A program made the translations under genes and the position numbers. From Methanocella_A sp035319305 (GTDB lineage Archaea > Halobacteriota > Methanocellia > Methanocellales > Methanocellaceae), in NCBI GenBank assembly GCA_035319305.1, contig DATHCY010000180.1:1-19199 (forward strand): a DNA stretch of 19,199 nt, read 5' to 3'. Shown piece after piece: positions 6,888 to 13,597 of this stretch (position 1 is its first letter; each line of letters starts with the position of its first letter). Below the pieces are notes generated by a model that saw only the letters and a program-made list of their open reading frames with translations, was not told the origin of the DNA and did no database searches.

Positions 6888-7496
6888 GTGAGCAGCAAGA
6901 GCCTTTTATATTTATTGGCAATAGCAACAGCAGCATGTCTATTATCTTTTCTCCTATCAGCGCCGGCATATGCTTATCCAGCGACCGCGAGTGGTACTCC
7001 CGTGCCGGACGTTAAGGAGGTCGAACTGGGCAACGTTACCGGCGCAATCGTGACCCTTTATTACTACGATCCATCGACCGGGGGCAAGGGGGATATAGTC
7101 AAAATACCTGAGAACCCGCAGCATGTGCAGTGGAATGAGAGCGTGGCTGCCCCGGGCACGTACACGTTTACCCACGTTCCCGAAGGCACCCATTATATCG
7201 AGGCGGTACACGATAACAGGACCTGGTTCGCCATCGCCAGCTTGAACCAGGGCACGACGACGGCCAACGTGGCCATACCACCGCAGTCGAACTGGAATGA
7301 AATGACAACACAATCCTCGACGCCCCCTGTACTGGCCGCTCCAGCTAATGGATCCCCTCCGGCGTCCTCGGACGGCGTCCAGACAGCGTCGCAGCTTCCT
7401 ACACCGGCTAAAGGCACCCCTCAAACATCCGGAGCGGGGATTGTAGCTTCGCTGGTGATATTCGGCCTCGTTGTATTATACATACTAAAAAAGTAG
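6888..7496 (+). CDS. Secreted, C-terminally anchored surface protein, function unknown
   Basis: A 202-residue protein starting at GTG (6888), preceded by a purine-rich GGTGAGTGAGG. Residues 1-30 form a signal peptide (hydrophobic core LLYLLAIATAACLLSFLLSA, likely cut near APAYA). Residues about 40-135 look like a beta-sandwich of the carboxypeptidase-regulatory or CNA-B kind: GAIVTLYYYDP, a GTYTFTHVPEGTHYIEAVH segment, then AIASLNQGTTTANVAI. A low-complexity Pro/Ser/Thr/Ala linker (about 138-178) leads to a membrane helix (about 181-199) ending in KK. This is the shape of a pseudomurein-free archaeal envelope protein displayed outside the cell, with a linker suited to glycosylation. No enzyme motif is seen. 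A partner or ligand cannot be named. Confidence 0.8.
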   Translation: MSSKSLLYLLAIATAACLLSFLLSAPAYAYPATASGTPVPDVKEVELGNVTGAIVTLYYYDPSTGGKGDIVKIPENPQHVQWNESVAAPGTYTFTHVPEGTHYIEAVHDNRTWFAIASLNQGTTTANVAIPPQSNWNEMTTQSSTPPVLAAPANGSPPASSDGVQTASQLPTPAKGTPQTSGAGIVASLVIFGLVVLYILKK

Positions 7497-7659
7497 CTAT
7501 GTTAATTAAAGTGGTAAACAAGAGGCTGTTTCATGATATCATGCGAGAAACCCGATAAAGGGAAAATCAAAACCCAGCAAACACACGCGCTGAAGATGCT
7601 GGATTTCAGGATACCACAGATAGACACAAATTATTCGAGGTATAATTGATGGAGTTCGC
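7497..7659. terminator. Convergent spacer with termination signals
   Basis: Between the forward secreted-protein gene and the reverse HEAT gene. GTTTC/GAAAC flanks the palindrome ATGATATCAT (about 7528-7552). The stretch around 7546-7580 is T-rich on the reverse strand (GGGTTTTGATTTTCCC), suiting termination of the HEAT gene. A 19-codon frame at 7500-7559 has no ribosome site and was not called. Confidence 0.35.
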
Positions 7660-9750
7660 TCATCCAAAGAAAGGTCGTCGATCAAGGAACAATGCGACGT
7701 CGCTGTTAAGCCATCCAAGTGGGTCGGAGAATCTGAACGGAAGATGTACCAGGTTGAGCTTATTCAGCGCCAGGACTAGGACCAGGACGATCAGGATGAT
7801 AAGCACTGCGATGATTACGTAATCCATCAACATGGCCTTTTTCTTTTCCGCCTCTACCATCCTCTTATCCCCCTTTGCCTTAGTCCCGGGTTTATCTATC
7901 GAAGGTTTTTGCGTGGCCATCGTTGCAGGACTAAGGTTTTTAAGAAGCTGATCCATCACGGTTTCGACTTGGGGGATCCCATTCTTACCGATCATCAAGA
8001 TCTTGACGTATAGCTCTGACTTCTCATCCATAGAGGTTTTCATATGATTGACAATGTTCTTAAGGCACGATTCGACGACTCGGTAGTCGTTCTCCTGGAT
8101 GCCAGTGTCCATTTTGGCCAGTTCGGTCGATAGTCGCAGTGCCTGTGCAGCAGAATCGGTCTCTTCAGCTACCTCGAATCGTTCGATCAGGGTATTGATC
8201 TTCCTCTGGGCGGTCTCTATATCCTCATGGAGTTTGGCGCTCTCTTTCTGGCTGAGCTGCTTCCTATCCTTTTCTCGAGGGCCTTCGTCAATCGGCATAA
8301 ACCGCTCGATCGAGGCGCAGGCCTCCATATACTCCATGAATCTGCCCGGAAAGTCGTAGCCCCGGTCGGCATAGGCTTTGCGGAGTATCGATAGCACGTC
8401 GCTGATGGATAGCATGATTCCCCTCTTATTGTTAGCCTTCTCCGCGTCCTTCTTAAGGTCAATGAAGTCGCGCTCTATATTACCTATGATCTCCTGGGAT
8501 CTGGTGACGGAGGCCATAAGCTTGATGTACGAGCCGTAAAACAGCCGGTATGCCTTCGCCAGGAACGTCTCGCTTTCGATAATAGACAGATCGAAGCACT
8601 TGATGGCCAGCGTCAGATTCGTGGCAAATAGGTCTGTAGCGGAGGGCTGGAGGGCTTTGATCACGTAAATCTTTCCCAGCTTGAACAACGTACCGCCTTC
8701 CAGGGTCATATGAGGCTTGAGCTGATCTCCCAGCGAGTCCATGAAATCATCTACGATCTTTTTATCTACGATCTCCCTGTAGTTTCGGGCGGTGATGCTG
8801 GCTAGGCTGATCGTGGACCATGCCCTGACGCTGTCGTCCCTAGTTGTCTGATGGATGGAGTGTAATGGTAAAAATGAGTCGGCAGTGCCCGCATTGCCCA
8901 GCGCATAGATAACCTCCTCGGACGGTTCGTCGCCACGCGCTTTGAGCGCGCTCATCAGTCCGGGCTCGGCTACGGGGCCGATCTTGCCCAGCGCATATGC
9001 GGCGATCCACTTGATGTCTCGGTCGTTATGCTCGAGCAACTTGATCAGGTCGGGCACTCCCGGCGGCCCGATCCTGATCAGCGCGTCGCTGATGCGGGAC
9101 CGAACCTCGGTGCCCGATGATGCCAAGCGGTCGATCAAAGGAATTACTGCACGGCCATCGCCGATCTTGCCCAGTGTATAGATGGCGTTGATCTGGACCC
9201 GCATATCCTCATCGTCGAGGCACTTGATCAGCGGATCGATGGTAATGCCGCCTATCTCATACAGCGCGTTCGCCGCCCGGATATCCAAGTCGAACGGCAC
9301 ATATATCCCTTGGCTCTGGAACCGCTGCAGGATTATCTCGATCGCCTTAACATCATTCTTTTGCCGGATCTCGTTGGCCGCGAACCGTATCACGCGGTTA
9401 TTGTCGGCGGTCAGCAACTCGATCAGCTGCTGTGACGCCCCTAAATAGTCCATCTGTCGATAGGCCCAGAGCGCGTACGACCGAACTTCCTCATCATGAT
9501 CGATGACTGCGTGGCGGATGAGCGGAATTACTGCAATGGGGTTTCGGACTCGTCCTAGGGCGATGGCCGCGTTGGTGCGCACAAGCCTATCGGAGTCCTC
9601 CAGTACGGTGATAAGCTGCTGGACATGCTCATCTCCATGGGGAGACCTCTGAAGCACCCTGATCGCGCTAATCTTTATCAAGGTATCAGGGCTCTTCAAT
9701 GCATCATCCAATTTTTGCCGGCTCCAGTTTGCGTTTGCAAATTCCGCCAT
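7660..9750 (-). CDS. HEAT-repeat protein with C-terminal membrane anchor
   Basis: A 696-residue protein. Residues about 15-330 are a run of roughly ten HEAT/PBS-lyase-type repeats, with recurring patterns such as VRTNAAIALGRV, VRSYALWAYRQM, VQINAIYTLGKIGDGRAVIPLI and IKWIAAYALGKIG. A second helical, partly coiled-coil region (about 340-605) lacks clear repeats. A lysine-rich stretch (GDKRMVEAEKKKAM) precedes a single strongly hydrophobic helix (about 637-660), leaving a tail of about 34 residues. This predicts a cytosolic scaffold held on the membrane by its C-terminus. The repeats bind proteins in other families; the cycle-type lyase activity of phycobilin relatives is not implied. The start is well supported: GGTGAT lies just before ATG at 9750. 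It is divergent from pgk. Its partner is unknown. Confidence 0.85.
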   Translation of the reverse strand: MAEFANANWSRQKLDDALKSPDTLIKISAIRVLQRSPHGDEHVQQLITVLEDSDRLVRTNAAIALGRVRNPIAVIPLIRHAVIDHDEEVRSYALWAYRQMDYLGASQQLIELLTADNNRVIRFAANEIRQKNDVKAIEIILQRFQSQGIYVPFDLDIRAANALYEIGGITIDPLIKCLDDEDMRVQINAIYTLGKIGDGRAVIPLIDRLASSGTEVRSRISDALIRIGPPGVPDLIKLLEHNDRDIKWIAAYALGKIGPVAEPGLMSALKARGDEPSEEVIYALGNAGTADSFLPLHSIHQTTRDDSVRAWSTISLASITARNYREIVDKKIVDDFMDSLGDQLKPHMTLEGGTLFKLGKIYVIKALQPSATDLFATNLTLAIKCFDLSIIESETFLAKAYRLFYGSYIKLMASVTRSQEIIGNIERDFIDLKKDAEKANNKRGIMLSISDVLSILRKAYADRGYDFPGRFMEYMEACASIERFMPIDEGPREKDRKQLSQKESAKLHEDIETAQRKINTLIERFEVAEETDSAAQALRLSTELAKMDTGIQENDYRVVESCLKNIVNHMKTSMDEKSELYVKILMIGKNGIPQVETVMDQLLKNLSPATMATQKPSIDKPGTKAKGDKRMVEAEKKKAMLMDYVIIAVLIILIVLVLVLALNKLNLVHLPFRFSDPLGWLNSDVALFLDRRPFFG

Positions 9751-9833
9751 ATCATCACCACATAACTATAGTGGGCCGATAAAATGCCATCCAATCCAAT
9801 GTGATTACCTATATCTAGTTGTACGACTGAAGT

Positions 9834-9855
9834 GACAAATATTTTGTCGTTTTTT
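9834..9855 (+). terminator. Hairpin plus T run in the divergent HEAT/pgk region
   Basis: GACAAA (9834-9839) pairs with TTTGTC (9843-9848), loop TAT, followed by G and six T. It looks like an intrinsic terminator on the forward strand although the only forward gene lies downstream of it. It could attenuate pgk transcription or end a short upstream transcript. The rest of 9751-9959 has no supported gene; a 19-codon frame at 9870-9929 was not called. Confidence 0.35.
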
Positions 9856-9959
9856 AGACTTTTGAAGGCTATGGAGGACATGTATCCGATAGATCACCGC
9901 AAAAAGCTGCGCTTTGCATCTGTAAGTTAGAAAAAGACGTCCAATCAAAGTGTAATGGG

Positions 9960-11174
9960 ATGGATATGACAATCAGGACAATCAACGACCTCGACGTTAC
10001 TTCAAAAAGGGCGCTGGTGCGTGTCGACTTTAATGTGCCAATGGACAAGGGCGGCGCCATCCGAGATGATACCCGGATACGAGTATGCCTGCCGACGATC
10101 CAATACCTGATCGATCACCGGGCCCGGGTCATCCTCTGCTCTCATTTAGGACGGCCTAAAGGAAAAGTGGATGAGGCGCAGAGGCTGACACCAGTGGCGA
10201 AGCGCTTATCAGAGTTGCTGAACAGACCGGTGAAAGCGCTCAAGGAATGTATCGGCCCCGACGTAAAAAAAGAGATAGCTTCCATGCGAGATGGGGATGT
10301 GATGCTGCTGGAGAACCTACGGTTTTACCCTGGAGAGGAAAAGAACGATCCAGCCTTCGCTAAAGACCTGGCACGGCTGGCGGACATATATGTCAATGAC
10401 GCGTTCAGCGCTAGCCATCGTGCGCATGCTTCGGTAGTGGGGGTGACCGAATACCTCCCGTCAGTGGCCGGCTTCCTTATGGAAAAAGAGCTTGACTCTC
10501 TGGGAGGACTTCTTGAAGAACCCTCACATCCATTCGCCGCGGTGATCGGCGGGGCGAAGGTGAGCGATAAGCTGGAGGTGTTGGATAATATCGTCAAGCG
10601 GGTGAACATGTTCATCATCGGCGGAGGCATGACCGCGACGTTTTTTAAGAGCAAAGGCCTAGGGGTAGGAAAGTCAATGGTAGAAGAGGATAAGCTGCAA
10701 TACGTCCGGAACCTGTCGGAAAAGGCCAGGCTGATGGGCGTCAGACTACTGCTGCCCACCGATGTGGTCATCACCGAAAACCTCGACGGCAGCTCTCCGG
10801 TCCGAACGGTAACGACCGGCGACATACCGGATGGCTGGTCGATCGCAGATATCGGTCCGCAGACGGTTGAAAACTATACCCGGGCACTCAAGGAATGCAG
10901 GACCGTCTTCTGGAACGGTCCGATGGGTGTATTCGAAGTGCCGAAGTTTGCCAGCGGAACCAAGGAAATTGCCAATGCGATATCGAACCTTAAAGTGGTC
11001 AAAGTCGTCGGCGGAGGTTCCACAGTAGAGGCCGTGACCAAAATTGGCGTAGCAGATAAGATGACCCATGTATCCACCGGCGGTGGCGCCACACTAGAGT
11101 TCCTTTCCGGTATACAACTCCCTGGAGTACAGGCGCTTATAGAAAACCATCTGAAAGCGCCGGTCGCCCTGTAA
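9960..11174 (+). CDS. pgk: Phosphoglycerate kinase
   Basis: Catalyses reversible phosphate transfer between 1,3-bisphosphoglycerate and ADP in glycolysis and, in a methanogen, mainly in gluconeogenesis; cytosolic. The 404 residues show all family landmarks in order: RVDFNVPMDK (substrate loop), SHLGRPKG, ENLRFYPGEEKNDP, DAFSASHRAHAS, IGGAKVSDKLEVLDNI, GGGMTATFFKSKG, WNGPMGVFE, VVGGGSTVEAV (nucleotide loop) and STGGGATLEFLSG near the C-terminus. The length is normal for an archaeal enzyme. Two starts are six bases apart: Met1 (9960) and Met3 (9966). Family alignment (MTIRTIxDLDV) favours Met3, with GGGATGG just before it. The gene stands apart, with a 111-base leader separating it from the flippase whose start is at 11286. 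Confidence 0.98.
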   Translation: MDMTIRTINDLDVTSKRALVRVDFNVPMDKGGAIRDDTRIRVCLPTIQYLIDHRARVILCSHLGRPKGKVDEAQRLTPVAKRLSELLNRPVKALKECIGPDVKKEIASMRDGDVMLLENLRFYPGEEKNDPAFAKDLARLADIYVNDAFSASHRAHASVVGVTEYLPSVAGFLMEKELDSLGGLLEEPSHPFAAVIGGAKVSDKLEVLDNIVKRVNMFIIGGGMTATFFKSKGLGVGKSMVEEDKLQYVRNLSEKARLMGVRLLLPTDVVITENLDGSSPVRTVTTGDIPDGWSIADIGPQTVENYTRALKECRTVFWNGPMGVFEVPKFASGTKEIANAISNLKVVKVVGGGSTVEAVTKIGVADKMTHVSTGGGATLEFLSGIQLPGVQALIENHLKAPVAL

Positions 11175-11192
11175 TGCAATCATATGGCTGTA

Positions 11193-11269
11193 GGATACTC
11201 GTACCCGACCCAATGAAAAATGAATGCTCCTCGGGCCAGGACTTTCCGGCGAGTATCCCGAGGGAGCAT
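11193..11269 (+). promoter_or_regulatory. Structured leader of the flippase gene with competing helices
   Basis: ATGCTCCTCGGG (11224-11235) is complementary to CCCGAGGGAGCAT (11257-11269) with one bulged base, and the second strand ends 16 bases before the likely start codon. Separately, GGATACTCG (11193-11201) is perfectly complementary to CGAGTATCC (11250-11258). The two helices overlap by two bases and cross in order, so they would be alternatives or a pseudoknot. This is the arrangement of a switching leader RNA. No known riboswitch class was recognised. Confidence 0.45.
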
Positions 11270-11285
11270 AAACACGGTTGAAGCA

Positions 11286-12518
11286 ATGCCCATCTTACCA
11301 AGATATCTTTTTGACCCGCTGTATCGAAACTCGCTCATGTTAATGCTTAACACCGGAACGACTACCTTTTTTACCTACCTGTTCTGGCTCATTGCCGGCC
11401 ATATGACTTCGACCACCTGTATCGGGCTGACCACAGAAGCCATCTCTGCAGCGGCGATGATCGTCGCGGTGTCCAGGCTTGGCATGGACGACAGCCTTAC
11501 CCGGTTCTACCCTCAGTCAAAGGACCCGGACGGCTTTTACAACGCGTTGATCGTGATCATGCTGGCGGTGACGATCATAACATTCACCGGATTTACCGTC
11601 ATGCTGCCCTACATTTCACCTTCACTTCTGTTCCTGAATACATGGCAATATTCGCTGCTATTTATCGGCTATATTTTTCTCACGTCCATCTGCGATATGC
11701 AGGGCACCGCCTTGGTAGCGATCAGAAGGGCAGACCTGGCATTCCTGCAATACAGTATACTGATCCTGAGGATACCACTGCTCCTTGTTATGGGATCGCT
11801 CGGCATCACAGGCATTTTTCTAGCGCTGGACATCACGTATCTCATCATGACGATCGCCGGCGTCGTTCTGCTGTACAGGATGCGGATATCCCGCAGAGCT
11901 CGCGTCGATATCGGCGAGGTCCGGAAAACAGCCGCCTTCTCGCTGGGCAATTATGTTTCGACGATCGTAGCTACCGCCCCAATAACCCTCATCCCGATCG
12001 TGATCGTAAACGTCACCGGAGCGGTCCAGGAGGCCTATTTTTACATAGCATATTCCATTGCCACCTTTCTTTTTATGGTGCCGGATGCTGTCGCAGCGTC
12101 CATGTTCGTAGAAGGCTCGCATGATCGGCCCCTCAAGGTCACGACCTTCAAGTCGCTCCGGTTTGCCCTGCTTCTCCTGGCCCCGATGGTTCTAGCCGTC
12201 GTGGTTTTCGGCGATAAGGTGTTACTACTGTTCAGTCCTGAATACTCCACTGCTGCGTACCAACTGCTTCTGCTGCTCACCCTGTCCAGCCTGTTCTACG
12301 CTATCATCGTAATCCACATCACTGTGGTGCAAGTCCAAAAAAACATCGCGATGCTCAACTATATCAGACTGGCTGTCTCTGGTTTAACCATAGGTCTGAG
12401 CTTTATCCTGCTGCTGAAGATCGGCCTGATCGGAATCGGCTATGCATGGTTACTGTCAAACATCATCGTATCAGCGGTTTCAGGCTGGATGATACTATCA
12501 GGAGCTACCAAGTGCTGA
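11286..12518 (+). CDS. MOP-superfamily polysaccharide/lipid-linked sugar flippase
   Basis: An integral membrane protein of the oligosaccharide flippase type (Wzx/RfbX-like, MOP superfamily), which moves lipid-linked sugars across the cytoplasmic membrane for envelope polysaccharide or glycoprotein assembly. About twelve hydrophobic segments run through the protein. The N-terminus MPILPRYLFDPLYRNSLMLM followed by a glycine/alanine-rich helix and SRLGMDDSLTRFYP is typical. The open frame extends up to 11220 (432 residues), but family similarity begins at residue 23. The extra 22 codons coincide with an inverted repeat, so I start at 11286 (410 residues); the upstream start remains possible. No glycosyltransferase genes are adjacent, so the substrate is unknown. 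It follows pgk with its own leader and is not tightly coupled to it. Confidence 0.88.
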   Translation: MPILPRYLFDPLYRNSLMLMLNTGTTTFFTYLFWLIAGHMTSTTCIGLTTEAISAAAMIVAVSRLGMDDSLTRFYPQSKDPDGFYNALIVIMLAVTIITFTGFTVMLPYISPSLLFLNTWQYSLLFIGYIFLTSICDMQGTALVAIRRADLAFLQYSILILRIPLLLVMGSLGITGIFLALDITYLIMTIAGVVLLYRMRISRRARVDIGEVRKTAAFSLGNYVSTIVATAPITLIPIVIVNVTGAVQEAYFYIAYSIATFLFMVPDAVAASMFVEGSHDRPLKVTTFKSLRFALLLLAPMVLAVVVFGDKVLLLFSPEYSTAAYQLLLLLTLSSLFYAIIVIHITVVQVQKNIAMLNYIRLAVSGLTIGLSFILLLKIGLIGIGYAWLLSNIIVSAVSGWMILSGATKC

Positions 12519-12587
12519 CATACCCCACAGCTAAGTAGGTAGGGTTCTACGGTCGTCATCGTTCTTGATGTTATCATTCGGGGCGTA
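12519..12587. other. Spacer after the flippase gene
   Basis: Between the flippase stop and the reverse small frame. It holds only a short GTAG-GGTT-CTAC hairpin (12538-12550), a weak candidate terminator. Confidence 0.3.
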
Positions 12588-12716
12588 TCAGTGCTGCCCT
12601 CCGACATATCTCTGTCTTTTTGATAGAAACTCATACCTCACGACCTTCTCGAAAAGAAATTCTTTAAACAGCTTCTCTATATCGCCGGCGAACTTCCCAA
12701 CCTCACGGTCCCGCAA
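12588..12716 (-). CDS. Possible small protein or gene remnant, 42 residues
   Basis: A reverse frame from TTG (12716) to TGA (12588) reads as a highly charged, helix-forming sequence: RDREVGKFAGDIEKLFKEFL, then FEKVVRYEFLSKRQRYVGGQH. The mix of charged and hydrophobic residues with heptad-like spacing looks coding. In-frame codons continue upstream for another 12 residues (VITRNYIIRSLR) to a TAG with no ATG, GTG or TTG. Either TTG is the start, with GGAG about eight bases before it, or this is the tail of a broken gene. AATTATATCA upstream could be its TATA box. I do not recognise the family. Confidence 0.4.
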   Translation of the reverse strand: MRDREVGKFAGDIEKLFKEFLFEKVVRYEFLSKRQRYVGGQH

Positions 12717-12835
12717 CCGTAAACTCCGGATGATATAATTGCGGGTGATAACCTATCATTTAACACTCGCTGGCGTTAACTTTATTTTGGATAAGCGGCA
12801 TTGAAGCTTAATCTACAGTGGGTGAGGGTGATCAT

Positions 12836-13069
12836 ATGAAAGAGTTCCATATCAGCGAGTCCATCATCCGACTCATCAAAAACCAGAAGCGAGACTATCG
12901 GGTCTGCACGTCGTGTGGCGGCGCCATTCTATTGCCTACAGCCATCAAGCGCCCCAAGCCAAGCGATATTAAAATTCCTGTCGGGGACAACTACCTCTAT
13001 GTTTCGGCCACACAGGCCAGGTATATCGACGTGATCGACGATTCGATGCTCATGTCCTATACATACTGA
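12836..13069 (+). CDS. Small CxxC protein upstream of archease and rtcB
   Basis: A 77-residue cytosolic protein of unknown function. The open frame begins at a GTG (12818), but the ATG at 12836 is preceded by GGGTGATC, a nearly full match to the archaeal anti-Shine-Dalgarno, so translation should start there (MKEFHISESIIRLIKNQKRD). A helical N-terminus leads to VCTSCGGAILLPT (cysteines at 24 and 27 of this start), resembling half of a zinc ribbon. It is followed by KRPKPSDIKIPVGDNYLYVSATQARYI and an acidic, tyrosine-rich tail. With only two cysteines, metal binding would need dimerisation or other ligands. It lies 39 bases before archease on the same strand, which hints at a link to RNA ligation; that is inference from position. 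Confidence 0.8.
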   Translation: MKEFHISESIIRLIKNQKRDYRVCTSCGGAILLPTAIKRPKPSDIKIPVGDNYLYVSATQARYIDVIDDSMLMSYTY

Positions 13070-13072
13070 GCT

Positions 13073-13081
13073 TATTTATAC
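13073..13081 (+). promoter_or_regulatory. Putative TATA box of archease
   Basis: TTATTTATA is centred about 32 bases before the archease ATG, and no ribosome site precedes that ATG. Together these predict a leaderless or nearly leaderless transcript, so archease may have its own promoter besides read-through from the CxxC gene. Confidence 0.45.
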
Positions 13082-13108
13082 TGAACCGACTTATTTTCAT
13101 CTGATCCT

Positions 13109-13525
13109 ATGGACTACGAGTATCTTGAACACACGGCCGATGCCGAATTCATCGCCTACGGGAAAACATTGGATGAGGCGTTCGTCAACGCAGCTCGGGC
13201 CACGTTCGCGCTTATCATCGACCCGGCGAGAGTGAAGCAGACTGTTTCGAGGGATGTGCACCTAACCGACGGGTCGCTCGACTACCTGCTCTATGACTGG
13301 CTATCGGAGCTGCTATATATCGAAGAGGTCGATAGGATCGTTTTTTCCCGATTCGAGGTCGAAATATCAGGCGACGGCGAATATGTGCTCGATGGCAGGG
13401 CGCATGGCGAAAAAATTCGCCCGGAGCACGAGATATCACTGCATATCAAAGCGGTTACATATCACGATCTGCGGGTAGAGAAAAGGGATGATAAGTTTGA
13501 AGTCCAGGTACTGCTTGACATCTGA
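13109..13525 (+). CDS. Archease, activator of RtcB RNA ligase
   Basis: Archease speeds guanylylation and turnover of the RNA ligase RtcB in tRNA splicing and RNA repair. The 138 residues match the family throughout: EHTADAEFIAYG at the N-terminus (metal-site region), the helix segment DEAFVNAARATFALI, LDYLLYDWLSELLYI, RIRPEHE-like IRPEHEISLHIKAVTYHDL and the closing EVQVLLDI. The length is normal. RtcB follows 72 bases downstream on the same strand, the pairing seen in many archaea, which strongly supports both names. The ATG at 13109 has no Shine-Dalgarno and fits a leaderless start behind the TATA box. No odd features in the protein. Confidence 0.96.
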   Translation: MDYEYLEHTADAEFIAYGKTLDEAFVNAARATFALIIDPARVKQTVSRDVHLTDGSLDYLLYDWLSELLYIEEVDRIVFSRFEVEISGDGEYVLDGRAHGEKIRPEHEISLHIKAVTYHDLRVEKRDDKFEVQVLLDI

Positions 13526-13577
13526 ATAAGTAAGGGCGAGTAAGTACGTAAGTAGTAAGTAAATGAACAAATAAGTG
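13526..13577 (+). repeat. Low-complexity AAGTA-rich spacer before rtcB
   Basis: Five or more near-regular AAGTA/GTAAGTA units fill the spacer between archease and rtcB. It may be slippage-prone sequence or an unstructured leader; no known site was recognised. Confidence 0.5.
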
Positions 13578-13597
13578 AATTTGCGAGGCATGCGATC

